A stretch of 64,000 nucleotides of DNA from Furcasterigmium furcatum (lineage: Eukaryota > Ascomycota > Sordariomycetes > Glomerellales > Plectosphaerellaceae). The stretch covers positions 2,825,626-2,889,625 of the forward strand of contig BCIA01000002.1 of assembly GCA_001599815.1 (NCBI GenBank), read 5' to 3'. Positions 1-11,800 of this stretch are shown in pieces; position 1 is the first letter of the stretch, and each line of letters begins with the position of its first letter. The notes under the pieces are model-generated. The model ran no database searches, was not told where the DNA came from, and saw only the letters and a list, made by a program, of their open reading frames with translations. Both the position numbers and the translations under genes were made by a program.

Positions 1-981
1 GATGAGAGACGCCATTCACGCCGGGAGACTCCTCCTAAACAAGCACCGTCCCACGACAAGCCCAGGCGCAAGTCGCAGGATGACGGGGTCGATTTATCTA
101 TGGTTCCCGATGTCGGCGAAGTCCTCGACCAGCTCAAGTCCGAGGTACTGCAGGACACCGTCGTCGTCCTTTCCGGCCTGGTGCCCCTGGGCGTCGACGT
201 AACGCAATCGGATATTGGAGTCCAAGCAATGAGCCACGGCGCGCAACTTCAGACTAAGGTGTCGAAGAAGGTGACGCATCTCGTTGTCTCGAGTGCTCGT
301 ATTAGGACAACCAAGGCCACTCAGGCAGCCAGGATACCCAGCATCAAGATCGTAAACCAGCACTGGCTGCTGAACAGCATCAGCCAGTGGAAGCACCTTG
401 ACGAGGAGCCGTATCTCGAACATATCGAGCTTCGCGATCGCCAGAATGGCTCTGCGGCAGAAGACGCTGCTGCGGATCATGAAGAGCAAAGAGGGCTGCA
501 AATCGTTACCGAGGAGGCGTTCGATGACGATGACGAAGAGTCTGCGGATGGGGATGATGAGGATACTGAGAACCCCGACGGCTCCATTAGCCCAATCGAC
601 GGCAACCTCGACTGGGACGCGCTGAATGACGAGGTGAACGAGTTCCTGAACGACGGCACGGATGACGAGTCTCAGAGCGACAACGAAAGTGTCTCGCGAC
701 GCAGCTCTGCCGATGATGCCACGGACGATGAGCGATCGTCGACCAATTCAGGCGTCAAACGTAAGGCGGATGACGGCGAGGGCGACGATGGGAGTGCTCT
801 TGCCAAGAGACAACGGCTTGCCAAAGACCGGGGGGCATCAAAGCTCAGTAGCAGCCTGCCCACGCCACAGATTACAGATGGCGACGGTGACGGTGACGGC
901 CAGGAGGGCGATGATGACTTGGACGATTTGGAGGCGGAGCTCGAGGCGGCGTTGGAAAGGGAGCTATCCGCAGGGAACTAG
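1..981 (+). CDS. FCP1: RNA polymerase II CTD phosphatase FCP1, C-terminal part
   Basis: The frame is open from the first base of the window, so the 5' end and the catalytic domain lie outside; 326 residues and the stop are visible. A BRCT domain occupies about residues 33-135 of the visible part, with the motifs VVVLSGLVPLG, VTHLVVSS and the conserved W in NQHWLLNS. It is followed by a long Asp/Glu/Ser-rich stretch and a short acidic helix at the C-terminus (DDLDDLEAELEAALE), the layout known for FCP1, where BRCT and the acidic tail contact the phosphorylated CTD and TFIIF. The family dephosphorylates Ser residues of the RNA polymerase II CTD in the nucleus. The phosphatase motif itself is not in the window, so the name rests on the C-terminal architecture. 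Confidence 0.85.
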   Translation, partial: DERRHSRRETPPKQAPSHDKPRRKSQDDGVDLSMVPDVGEVLDQLKSEVLQDTVVVLSGLVPLGVDVTQSDIGVQAMSHGAQLQTKVSKKVTHLVVSSARIRTTKATQAARIPSIKIVNQHWLLNSISQWKHLDEEPYLEHIELRDRQNGSAAEDAAADHEEQRGLQIVTEEAFDDDDEESADGDDEDTENPDGSISPIDGNLDWDALNDEVNEFLNDGTDDESQSDNESVSRRSSADDATDDERSSTNSGVKRKADDGEGDDGSALAKRQRLAKDRGASKLSSSLPTPQITDGDGDGDGQEGDDDLDDLEAELEAALERELSAGN

Positions 982-1808
982 CAGTCCGCACGGGGTGCCG
1001 TGGAAGGCGGACTCCACCATGTGCGGCGTTTCTGGTAACCAAGCCGGTTCTGTGATATAGCTTTGGGTCAGATGATACAAAGGGGATGATGCCGGTTAGC
1101 AGTGGTTGATACCCCCCGGCTTTCCTCATCCTGGGGCCCCACGGTTCGTACGATATGGCGGGGTTTTGACACGAGGCATGGCGTGGGCGTTGATCGTTGA
1201 TTCTGGCCCGGCGTTTGGCTGAAGCGCTTGTAGAGTATATTGGAGGCGAATCATCACTATCATATTGCCTTGCCGCTCAACAAAGAGACAGCCTCGATTT
1301 CCTCAAGTCAGGGAGAGAACACCTCAACTATCTGAGGCCTGGTATAATCTCTAGTTTGGTGAGGCTATCTCGATTTTCTCAAGTAGCAATTGAGGACAAC
1401 CCAATTATCTGAGGCTCGATCGGAAGTCTGCTCGTCGACTTGATCGTTCCACGATGTGGAAATCTCGGTGAACTCGGTGAAGAAAGGTGTCAGGCTCTCG
1501 GGCCAATTGGCCAATCATGTCGCTCCTTATGTAATCCTCTCCACCGAAAACAATGACCGCAGCGCCGTGCCGGACGACTTCAGGGAATACCATCTTGACT
1601 GCAAACCCCAGTTCATCGACATCTTCACCGCTCCTGCACGAGAAACAGGAGACGAATCGGCACGGATCACCAAAAGAATACACGTCGCCACGGATTGAGA
1701 CGAGCGAGCGACGACAAGAGACCGACCTTGGACTGAATCGGAGGAGCGCCGACGACCCGAAAGAAGCACCCACTCCATCTAAAGGACGAAGGGGACCCGA
1801 CAAACACG
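982..1808. other. intergenic region FCP1-NDUFA13
   Basis: About 830 bases with no convincing gene. An open frame at 1456-1698 lacks an ATG and resembles nothing known. The region carries an imperfect direct repeat, listed separately, and must contain the 3' end of FCP1 and the promoter of the complex I gene. Confidence 0.6.
1292..1416. repeat. imperfect tandem duplication, about 76-base period
   Basis: Two related segments, about 1292-1340 and 1368-1416, share CTCGATTT-CTCAAGT at their start and AT-TATCTGAGGC near their end, with many substitutions between. It looks like an old local duplication. No protein or RNA gene is evident in it. Confidence 0.5.
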
Positions 1809-2551
1809 ATGCCTCAGGATATGCCGCCCGTTGGCGGCTACCAGGCCGTCCAATATAAGGTGGGTTTGATTTTACCCTCCAGCCTTGGGAGGCGCTGGGA
1901 GAGTCGTGGCGTGCGGATCGACGACACGGGCTATTGCGACGATTGCAGACTCTAGACGGGCGAGGAGGTCTGACGGGGGGCGATGTCCACCAAGCTGCCT
2001 AGTCTGGCGTGCGTTCATTTTCGAGGTGGCGCATCTCCCGCCGCTGACGCAGGACACCCTCAGACGATGCCCCGTCAGTCTGGTAGCCTAGCAGCAGACC
2101 AAAGCCGGCGGAGGACGCTCGCAGCACAGGGCGACATCACCGCTCGTTGGAAACAGTCCGCTAACTCACTTTCCCCAGCGCAACCTCCCCGCGCGCGGCT
2201 TCCGGCCCGGAATCATGCTCCTCGGCATGGGCGCCGTGATGGGCATCGGCTGGTACTCCCTCGCGAAGGGCCTCCGCGAGCACAACGAGCTCATGCGCGA
2301 GAGGATCTGGTCTCGCATCCACCTGATTCCTCTGCTGCAGGCTGAGGAGGACCGCGACCAGGTCCGCCGATACTACGCCGACCAGGCGCGCGAGAAGGAG
2401 CTGCTCGGCGACAACACACGCGTGTACCACTCGGAGCGGTATGTCATCCTGCCCTGGCGGGACCTGGGCACATCTACTGAGAGGCAGTATACTAACGGAG
2501 AGCAGGTTTGTCCGCCCTACGTTTGCAGTGGCTCCTGAGAAAACGAAGTAA
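1809..2551 (+). CDS. NDUFA13: NADH-ubiquinone oxidoreductase subunit NDUFA13/GRIM-19
   Basis: Three exons, 1809-1859, 2179-2438 and 2506-2551, give 118 residues. The product is an accessory subunit of mitochondrial complex I. The N-terminus MPQDMPPVGGY, the single membrane helix starting at RPGIMLLGMGAVMGIGWY and the following charged helix with LIPLLQAEEDRD are typical of the family. Intron 2 (2439-2505) has a GTATGT donor and a perfect TACTAAC branch site. Removing it restores the conserved ending YHSERFVRPTF, which matches the VxHTxRWVPP region of animal GRIM-19. Reading through that intron keeps an open frame but gives an unconserved tail, so an ORF-only annotation would be wrong here. 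The first intron is long (319 nt). Confidence 0.92.
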
Positions 2552-3452
2552 GGCGATCTTGAGAGGAAATGCGACAAGATAGGCAGGACTGGTGGATGAA
2601 GAAGATGACAGGGCTGGACCTGGGCCTGGCCTGAAGGCGCGGCGGACTGTACATACACCTGTGTAGAAAGGGAATCATCTTTCATTGCGTCGCCTAAGCC
2701 ACGATTCCATTTGTGACTGATGATGTGACAAATAAGGAACATTCTATCACGGGCCTGGCAAGGTACGTAGTCCCTGTGCCTCCCGCCCACGCTGAGACCC
2801 TGGCATCTCTTTCTACCAAGCCCGAAGAGGGTGAGGCAGACCTTTGGCTTACATTCTCTGAGCTCCGAATATCTACTTGGTTCTATCCTCATGATGTCTT
2901 GTCGGCGCTGCTAATGAGCATTGTTCATTGCACGTCAGATGCTTCCAGATGCTTCGGCAGAGCATCGGCGCACAGGTGTTGGGAGAGGGAGAATTTCCAT
3001 GCTCCCCTCAGTATGTTTGCCCATGGGTTCTGAACGGACCCCTGGGCGCTCTCTGGAGTGTGCCTCTCTCGCGGCCTAGCTGTCTGAGGATGGCAAGCGC
3101 TCAGAGAATGGTGAGGTGGATCTGATGGATGATGAGGACAAGTGAGATTCGTTTGGGAAAGTTGCAGGGATGGGACGGGAAAGCGACCCCCCTTGCCAGA
3201 GGGTTGAGACACCACCACGTACACTGGGTCATGAAGATACTTATGAGCCACTTCTTCGAAAAGCTACATTAATAACGGCGCTTCTCGGCCGCGCCTTAGA
3301 TATTGATACATCTAATGTACAAGTGATGGTCTAGTCTATCCACATACCGGTAGCCTCCTGAGTGCGATCGCTTGGTGATACATGGGGTTTCATATTACAG
3401 GATGAGGTGGGAAGCGGAAGGCAAGTCAGGTAGCATGGGCGAGCGACGATCC
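2552..3452. other. intergenic region, convergent gene ends
   Basis: About 900 bases between the 3' ends of the complex I gene and the Mtf2-like gene. Short open frames occur on both strands, but none has a recognisable motif or a splice pattern that extends it. I see no gene here. Confidence 0.6.
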
Positions 3453-4655
3453 TTAGCCCTGTCGGCGCAGCGCTGGCTCAAGCTTGTTTGCCAGCACGCC
3501 TAGCTGTGCCCTGATGTCAAAGTCGAAGTCGGGCATGGACGAGAGAAGCTCGGCGAAGGGGCCCTCGGAGCCGTCGCTCATGGCGTCCAGGCGGCCCTCG
3601 ATCTCGTGCACCAGCTGCAGCGTCTGCGCGTCAGGCGTCAGGCCGGCGAACTGCATCTCTCGCAGGAGAGTGATAACGCTGCGGATGTCGCCGTGTCGTC
3701 GCCACATGATCGTAGCCAGCTCGTTGTAGAAGGGGGTCGAGGCCCCGAGGACGTAGGAGGCCATGCCGAGCTCCCGGATGCGAGGAAGGACCTTGAGCGC
3801 CAGAGGCGAGGGGCGGGAGAAGTCCTGATCCAAAGCTCGAAGGCCCTGGAGCAGGTGGAGCGAGTAAAGCGGACCGTGGGAGTCCATATCCAACTTGAAA
3901 GCCTCGATGGTCGCCTCCTGCCCCGTTTCCTCCTGCGCAGGTGCAACTCTCGGCGCAGCCTCCGCATCTGCCAGGGCGAACCTGCGGGAAACCAGCCCCT
4001 CCTCAATACCCAGCTTCTTCACCATGGAGAAGACCTCTCGCTCCAAAACGGCGCCAACCTCCTCGTCCGTCTTGCAGGCGTTCAGGAGCTCGTCCATCTG
4101 CTCCGCTGCAGAGTCACGAAGTGCCTTCTGCTCTTCCCACTGCTGTTGGCGCCTCCCCATTTCTTCTTCGCTCTCGGGTGAAAGCTCCTCCAGCGTCTCC
4201 TCAGCAGATTCTTGCGATTCGACCTCCTCCGGCAGGCCCAGGGCAGCCCGCGCGGAGCCGCGCAGCGCCGCAGGGTAGTTCTTCAAGATGTCTTCGGTAT
4301 TTCTTACACGGCTGGCCGCCTGCCAACCGGTGCCTCTGGGCGTCGCGCCGAAAGAGCCGCCTTGTGAGGGATGGCCGCGCCTGGCGATGTCGGTAAAGAT
4401 TTTGCGGAAGGCGCGCTCTTCCGTGGGTGTTATGGTTGATCGATCGACAGTTCGAGGGCCAAGATCGGCTTCATGTCGGCTCTCCTCGGCTGCTTGCCCA
4501 TCCCATTCGAATGGGATGCTGTCCTCCTCGCCCTGACGACGGCCATGAATGCGACTGGCGTGGAAGGCGCGGAAGGTCGAGGCGACGAAGGGAGCTTTCG
4601 ACGCAGCTCTCTGAATAGTCCTCGTCTGATAGAGGAATGGGAAAAGAGTCGACAT
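3453..4655 (-). CDS. Mtf2-like mitochondrial protein
   Basis: A single exon of 400 residues. I start at the ATG at 4655, giving MSTLFPFLYQTRT, because it opens a basic, Ser/Arg-rich mitochondrial presequence that ends near RAFHASRIHGRR; the open frame upstream is unconserved. The middle has SFGATPRGTGW and an acidic Glu-rich segment. The C-terminal third is helical (SLHLLQGLRALDQDF, YNELATIMWRRHGD, LLREMQFAGLTPDAQTL), resembling PPR-type helix pairs. The pattern fits the fungal Mtf2 family, proteins of mitochondrial transcript processing and translation. The family call is from memory of its general pattern, so it is moderate. Confidence 0.6.
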   Translation of the reverse strand: MSTLFPFLYQTRTIQRAASKAPFVASTFRAFHASRIHGRRQGEEDSIPFEWDGQAAEESRHEADLGPRTVDRSTITPTEERAFRKIFTDIARRGHPSQGGSFGATPRGTGWQAASRVRNTEDILKNYPAALRGSARAALGLPEEVESQESAEETLEELSPESEEEMGRRQQQWEEQKALRDSAAEQMDELLNACKTDEEVGAVLEREVFSMVKKLGIEEGLVSRRFALADAEAAPRVAPAQEETGQEATIEAFKLDMDSHGPLYSLHLLQGLRALDQDFSRPSPLALKVLPRIRELGMASYVLGASTPFYNELATIMWRRHGDIRSVITLLREMQFAGLTPDAQTLQLVHEIEGRLDAMSDGSEGPFAELLSSMPDFDFDIRAQLGVLANKLEPALRRQG

Positions 4656-5083
4656 GGCTGGTTGAGGGCTGGATGTTCCAGCTTCTTGGGTGAGTGTTCC
4701 TCCACGGGCCTCCAGACGCGGATGCAACTTTTTTTTGGAGCTCAGACATCTGATCGAATGGACTGACAAGACCAATAGCTTACATAATCAGCCCGGTGGT
4801 GACGCGAAGTCATGCCCCTTCGCGTCGGGGCCAAGTCAATTAACGCGTCTCGCTGGGATGAGGCAAGTGTCGCATCTTGACCTTCACTTATTATCCCATT
4901 GCTGCCTGGGCATGATTCACAGCGCGCACCTGCCGAACACGCTTCAATAGCTCTTCAGGCGAAAACATTGAGCGCGATTGCTGCCTGGTGGATTTTAGGA
5001 TTATCTCGCATCTGGTATTCCTGGGCCTCGTCTTCTCGGAGACCATGCGCAAGTTTCTCGTTCCACGCGCCAATTCCCACACC
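4656..5083. promoter_or_regulatory. shared divergent promoter region, Mtf2-like / CMR1
   Basis: A head-to-head interval of 428 bases must hold both promoters. No clear TATA box or named site is seen. The CMR1 frame stays open upstream of the chosen ATG, so part of this interval could be coding if an upstream ATG (5045) is used. Confidence 0.5.
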
Positions 5084-6817
5084 ATGCCGCAGGTTCGCAA
5101 GAGCTCTCGGCGGTCCGAGGTCAAGATCGAGGACGAAGATGTCGATGAACTGACTCGAGACACTCCGTCTTCACCTCCAGTCGTTGAAAAGAAGAACGAC
5201 GCCAAACCAGCTCCCAAAGGTCTCAGTGCATTTGAAAAACGGAGGCTCGAAAATATTGCCGCCAACCAATCACTATTGAACGACATTTCGGCGACCGCGA
5301 AACGTATTTTGCCTCCTACAAGCGGCAATGCACGTGCTAAGAGCACGAAGAGCACGCCCAAGCGGACGCGAGATGTTCCCGTGAAGCGGGAGCCGGCTAT
5401 GCCCACCCGACGAAGCTCCCGCGTCGCTGGCCTGGAGCCAGAGAAAGACCAATCGAAGAGAAAATATGAGGGAATTGCGGCTGGAGAAACCGCAGAAGAG
5501 CGCGTCAAGAAGTTGCGCATTTCCGGCGACCTCAGCCTCGGAGACACCCTCGTTGAAGGCAAGAAGTGGAGTTCAGGACTCGACGGCCTCGCCGGGCTCA
5601 AGGGCCTCTCTCGAGGCGCGCAGCCGGGTCTTCGTACCTTTACAGACGAAGACGTTGAACAAACCACGGACCAAGGGTTGAAAGACCTACGTCTGCGCAT
5701 GAATGGCCTCAAGCTATACGAAGGGTGGCTTGCCAACGGTACGTAACCCTGCCCATCTGCAGAGATCTTATTCTGACCCCTCACAGACATCAAAATATGT
5801 CCACAGCGTGTCTACTCACTCGGCTTTCACCCGACCGAAGACAAACCAGTCATTTTCGCAGGCGATAAGGAAGGCGCAATTGGTGTGTTTGATGCTTCTC
5901 AGGAGACACCAAAGGTGCCAGAAGATGATGAGGAAGACTACGATTATCCCGACCCCGTCATTTCAGCCTTCAAGTTCCATACCAAGACGGCGTCGGCGTT
6001 TGTCTTTTCCCCGAGCGATGCCAACGCAGTATACACCTCGTCCTATGACTCAACTATCCGAAAGCTGGACCTGGAGAAGAGCGTTTCCATTCAGGTGTTC
6101 GCCCCCTCAGACCCATCTGAGGATGTCCCCATGTCAGCCATGGAGATGCCTGCCGACGATGCCAATCTTCTCTATTTCTCAACGCTGCATGGTGGCTTTG
6201 GCCGCCACGACATCCGAACGCCGGCTCATCAACATGAGATTTGGACCTTGTCTGACAATAAGATTGGCGGGTTTTCACTCCATCCACGGCTACCACATCT
6301 CGTCGCGACGGCGTCGTTGGACAGAACCATGAAGATCTGGGATCTTCGTAAGATCACAGGTAAGGGCGATCTGCGACACCCTGCTCTTCTGGGTGAGCAT
6401 GGCTCTCGGCTCTCCGTGTCCTATGCCTCGTGGAGCCCTGCCGGGCATCTCGCCACATCGTCATATGACGATACCATCAAGATCTACGATTTCAAGGATG
6501 CTGCGTCGTGGTCCGCAGGTCATGACATTGGTGAGAAGAAGATGGAGCCAGCTACTACAGTCCGGCATAACAATCAGACGGGACGCTGGGTAACTATTCT
6601 CAAGCCGAAGTTCCAAACACATCCAAAAGATGGCATCCAGAAGTTTGTCATAGGCAACATGAATAGGTTCGTGGATGTCTTCTCGGCAGACGGAGAGCAG
6701 CTTGCACAGCTGGACGGCGAGGGCATAACCGCGGTTCCTGCAGTTTCTCATTTCCACCCAACAATGGACTGGGTGGCTGGTGGTAACGGCAGCGGAAAGC
6801 TTACGCTCTGGATGTGA
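5084..6817 (+). CDS. CMR1: DNA damage-binding WD40 protein CMR1
   Basis: Two exons, 5084-5738 and 5787-6817 (intron GTACGT...CAG, 48 nt), give 561 residues. The N-terminal 120 residues are charged and carry the family signature LSAFEKRRLENIAANQSLL. The rest is a WD40 propeller with clear blades, for example ATASLDRTMKIWDLRK and ATSSYDDTIKIYDFKD, ending SGKLTLWM. CMR1/YDL156W proteins bind DNA and chromatin and take part in the response to replication stress. The start at 5084 (MPQVRKSSRR) has a good context (cacaccATG); ATG 5045 in the same frame is the alternative. Length agrees with fungal relatives (roughly 520-560). Confidence 0.9.
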
Positions 6818-8828
6818 ACCGAATCTCGACTGGCTTGTATGGGACTATTACTTGTCGGAGGCAACCCCGGAGTTCCAAGGATGGATTGATGATATTTTGC
6901 TGCTTCTCAGAGCTCTACAATCAGATGATTGCCAGTGTATCATTATCATGTTTACTTCAGATGGGTGGGCTTGCATGGATGATGCAAGAAGTGATTTCTT
7001 CCTGCTTTGGCTTCGATTACAGGACAAGTCCTAGCCTTCATAGCTTCTTGTAGCTCTGAAAATTGACTGCAATGCGCAAGCACCAAATTGTCTGCCCGTG
7101 TAAGTGATGGTCCGATGCCAAGGGTGGGGTGGCTGAGGCCCAGGTGACCGTATCTCGGGTCGCATCTCGCCTCTGTCGCATCTGCCGACCTGGTCCTCTC
7201 GATTTTGCTGGGAGTGAGGGGCAGCTTGCATCACCCACCCAAGGCATCGGATGACACAATTTCTGACCAGGCGTGAGGTTCCAGGTTGTTTGTGATGATG
7301 GGTTGGGCATCGCATGAACAAGATGGACGGGGAAATGGGCAGACCGGGATGGGATCCCGTCCTTCGCGGGGTGTTCTTCGTCTTCCCAGGGTCATCCCGA
7401 TGTGTTGGGCATCATTCTTCAGACAGCTTCACGTCCCAGCAGCGAGAAGAGAAGGGGAGGCCGAGTTCAGATGATGCTGACTGAGGTCTCCGTCCCGGTC
7501 AATCATATCAGACCACCCCAGATCTGGTCGCACATGTCCTGGGATAAGGTGATGTGGTGCCTGATTACTCTGGAAATCCAACGAGGCACACTCACATGCC
7601 CCGTCGGAGATCTTGTGACGGGCGACACAGGCGAGGCGTCTGGCCCTGTGCGGGCACATGCCAGCGCTTCCATCCATGGGTGGTGTGGGGATGCCCAGGC
7701 GTCATTGCCGCTTATCGATCTGAGTCCCTCCAATGACAGGACCTGACTCGGGGACTGAGCCCACTACGAGCAGCCTCTTGCGGCGCTGTCATACAGGGTT
7801 GTTGTGCTAAAGGAGCGCGTTGGAGACCGCTATCGCGGATCGTCTTACTCCACCAGCCTCGATTTTTGTACCTCCAAGCTTGAACGACCTGACTCAACTC
7901 GAATGTCTGCATTCGTTCACTGGCGGATGCTCGCGTTGCTCGGATTCCGTGCCGTTCATCTTCAAGACTCGATCTGCCTTCCAGCGACCGGCAATCCGAC
8001 CTGACTGCGTATCTCGGTGTCCCGCCCACGCATCTGTCTCCCCGACTCCCTGTCCGTCCGGAGCGTTCGGCCTCGAGCTCCAGGGGATCCGGCGCGCGCG
8101 GTACCTTGCTAGGTTCTCGACCCTTTTTGGCCATTCACTCACGTCCCTCGCAATCCATGCGGACGACGACTTATACTACTAGTCAGCTCTAGTGCCGTTC
8201 TGCTCCTCCCAGGATTCCTTCTAGATCAACAGTCTTCCAACTCTACCTCCGGCTTCGACCTAATACCTCCTGTTCCTCGGGTACCTTAATACTAGTGCTT
8301 GCTTCCTTTCAACATCCTCCTCTCCTCTTCTTCCATCCGACAGTCAATGGAGTCACGGCGCCCGCTCGACACCCTTTGACCATCGCCTGCATCCGCGCAC
8401 GTCGAGCAGCCCGTCCTGATCCGACGAGACCACACCCGCGGATTGGCTCGGAGTGCTCACTGCTCCCGTGCTTCGGTTTACATCCCTAGGTCCTCAGAAT
8501 AAGGCCTCAACTCAACTTCCTCATCTTCGTCCCATCTGCGACGACATTCAGCGCGGCGAACCACTCTTTCCCCCTTGCTGCCTGCGGTACGGCCCCCAAC
8601 CCAACTCAACTGCGCGTGCAGTCCAGTCCGCCGAGCAGGTGCATCACGACAGGTCCTTATCTGCACCTCGACTCACGTCGCCCGTGACTCGCCTGCCTGC
8701 CTGCCTGCCTGCCGGGACGTCGACTTAAGGCAAGCAGCCGAGATCCCGACCAACCACAGCCTCCCCGACGACGACCACCACCAAGCGTACCAAGCATTCC
8801 GTCCCTCTAATACGGTAGCTAGCCCATC
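6818..8828. other. intergenic region and long ATG26 upstream leader
   Basis: About 2 kb with no supported gene. From about 8180 to the ATG26 start the plus strand is C/T-rich, as in long 5' leaders of filamentous fungi. It includes the small GCCT repeat at 8691-8713. Open frames of 60-140 codons exist on both strands but show no motif. Confidence 0.55.
8691..8713. repeat. (GCCT)n microsatellite
   Basis: Almost six perfect GCCT units lie about 115 bases upstream of the ATG26 start codon, probably in its untranslated leader or promoter. Such tracts vary in length between strains. Confidence 0.8.
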
Positions 8829-11800
8829 ATGGCGCCGACACACCCTCCTCCCCCCATCATCACCGTCCTCGACGACAAGCACGATCCCAAACAGCGGGTC
8901 GCAAAGAAGCTTCAGAAGAAACGACCAGCCGACCCCACAAGCCCAAACACGATCATGGATCTCCCCGAAAGGTTAAAAGGTGGCGATGACAACGAGGAGG
9001 AGGACCTCGTCCCCAACCAGGGCATGAACATGAACCAGAGCATCTTCGGCCTCATCGCAGCAGCCGGAACTCGCGTCGACTTCCACGATAGGTTCGAGGG
9101 GCACTCCAGCGATGATGACGAAGAAGAGGCAGCCGCAGACGACGCCGACGCCACCAGACGCGACAAGCTCAACCGGCTGAGCCTGTACGATAAGCTCGAC
9201 AAGAGGCGCCGCCCACCGGCGGACCCCTCAAAAACCACCGTCCTGTCCAGGGAGTCGAGCGACAAGAGCAGCAGACACCGTAGGATCGCGTCTGGGCCCA
9301 GGAAGCTCTTCGCCTCTCTGCCGAAGCTCCCCAGCCGGAAGACCAGGAAAGACAAGAAGGCCGAGGATGTCAAGATGGAGATGCCTTCCGAGGAAGCGAG
9401 CGAGTCATCAGAACTGTCGCAGAGCGATTCGAGGGCCGACCAGGGACAGCGCCTTGCGCCCGTCATGAGCCGAATGCTGGAGGCCAGGGCAGACGTCGCT
9501 TTGCGCCCCAGCTTCGACATGGAACGCCTCTCGGGCGAGCATTCTCGGTATCGCGCGTCCGGCGAGTCTGGGCCAAGCCCCTTGGCCACACGGCTGATGG
9601 AGATTTTCGAGTTTGACGAAGCCGAAGAGGTCATCGAGGGTACGTGCCTCGTTTATTTGGAGAGCCCCGAGGGCCTCATGCTGACGGTCCGCACTAGAAT
9701 ATCCGTGCTGGCTCCTTCAGAGCGTACTGCTGCAAGGTTACATGTACATCACGTCCAAGCACATCTGCTTCTATGCCTACTTGCCCAAGAAAGCGGTAAG
9801 TTCCCAGCTTCGCATTTGTCTCGGCAGGCCAGCGCATGCTGACCGCGCATAGCACGAGGTCATCAAGTCCGGATACCTCTCCAAGAGCGGCAAGAGGAAT
9901 CCCAAGTACAACCGGTACTGGTTCCGCCTCAAAGGCGACGTCCTCGCCTACTACCGAGACCCTACCAACGTCTACTTCCCCAGCGGCCAGATCGATCTGC
10001 GCTACGGCATCTCGGCCGCCATCACTGACAAGGACAAGCACGGCACTCACTTCACCGTCACCACGGATCACCGGACGTACCACTTCCGCGCAGACAGCGC
10101 ACCCAGCGCGAAGGATTGGGTCAAGAGCCTCCAGCGCGTTATCTTCCGGTCTCACAACGACGGCGACAGCGTCAAGATCTCCATGCCAATCCAGAACGTC
10201 ATCGATATCGAGGACACCCAGATGCTCCAGTTCGCGGATACGTGCAAGATTCGTGTTATTGACAACGATGAGACGTACGCCGTCGACGAGTACTTCTTCT
10301 CCTTCTTCAGCTTCGGCAAGGAGGCCATCAACGTTCTCAAGATTCTCATCGAAGACGCGTCGGCAGAGCAGAGAAGCGCAGAGGACGTCACCTCACCAGT
10401 TGGAAAACTGTCTGTCAATACCAGCAGACGAAGCATGGGGGTTGATAAAATCGGCACCGCGGTGCTGCCTGACGTCGTCAAGGCTACCCTCTCCCCCATC
10501 ACGCCTCAGTCACCTACCGGTCTCAGCCCGATGCCTGGCTCTCCGCGGGGCAGCATGGATGCACTGCGAGGATTTGGCCGGAGGAGTATGGATCTTACCG
10601 GCATCACCCGTGATGGATCTCCTCAGCGACGAAGCTTTAGTGGCAGCCGCTCGTTGAGTAGGCATCGACGTGATGAATCCCGCCCGGCTGCCGAGAAGCC
10701 CGAGTTGTCCGACTCGTATGTGCAGTCGTCGATGGAAGAGCCGAGCTTCTCGGGCATGGTTGCGTCTTCGAACGAGGAGGACCCGTCAGCGAGCCAGATC
10801 CTCCGAGGCAGCGATGTCTTTGCGAGCCCGACGATGCGTCGGTCTGGTTCTCGCTCGCGGGACCAGGAGAGGAAACAGAACCCTGGCGCCTTCAGCCCGG
10901 CGCTCGCAACATATTCGGGCCAGCATGCCGCCACGACGGGGTCCATTGTTGACCCTAAGCGAACACAGACCCCGACGCTCCAGAGCATCGCGAAGATGGG
11001 CACCTACCCTCTTCAGCGGGTGGGAGCTTTTGCTGACTACCTCAACCAGTCCAGCAAGCGCATGAGCTCACTGCTGGCAACGGAGTCTATGGGATACGTC
11101 GAGAAGGTTTCCGGCATGTGGAAAGGCGGCCGGAAGCACTATGATGCCCCGGCCGAAATGAGGACCGACGACGAAGACCTCTACGAAGACTCCGAGGGCA
11201 ACGTTCAGATGTCCATGGAACGATTCAGGGCGCACTTTGCGCTGCCCGAGACCGAGAAGCTCCAGTCGACCTACTTCGCCTTCCTTTTCCGGGTGCTACC
11301 GCTCTATGGCAAAGTGTACATTAGCGATCATCACTTTTGCTTCCGCAGCCTGCTCCCGGGAACGCGGACCAAGCTCATCCTCCCGCTCAAAGACGTGGAG
11401 AATGTGCACAAGGAGAAGGGCTTCCGGTTCGGCTATTCTGGTCTCTGTGTGGTCATTCGAGGCCACGAGGAGATCTTCTTCGAGTTCAACCAGCAAGACG
11501 CGCGGGACGACTGTTCGGGTGTGTTGCTGAAGAGCATCGAAAAGTCAAAGTTCCTCGAGTCCTCGGGCCAGACGCACCAGGAGGAACAGGAGGAGGCCGA
11601 GATGGCCCTGGCAGAGCGCGAGGCGCTGAAGGAGGTCCGCCTGGAGGAGTTCCAGGACCACGAGCTCAACCTGCCACAGGACGCCTCGGAGGTCTGCGAT
11701 GCGCCGACGATCTTGTTTGACGATCCTAAGGCGTCGTTCCTCAACTTCAAGCCGGCCGAACCGCTCAAGATCACTTGTCTGACTATTGGATCCAGGGGCG

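Noticed and set aside
1456..1698. An 80-codon frame between FCP1 and NDUFA13.
   Set aside because: It begins with GTG rather than ATG, has no motif, and no splice extension improves it.
2161..2892. A 243-codon minus-strand frame overlapping NDUFA13.
   Set aside because: It is antisense to a recognised gene and has no motif.
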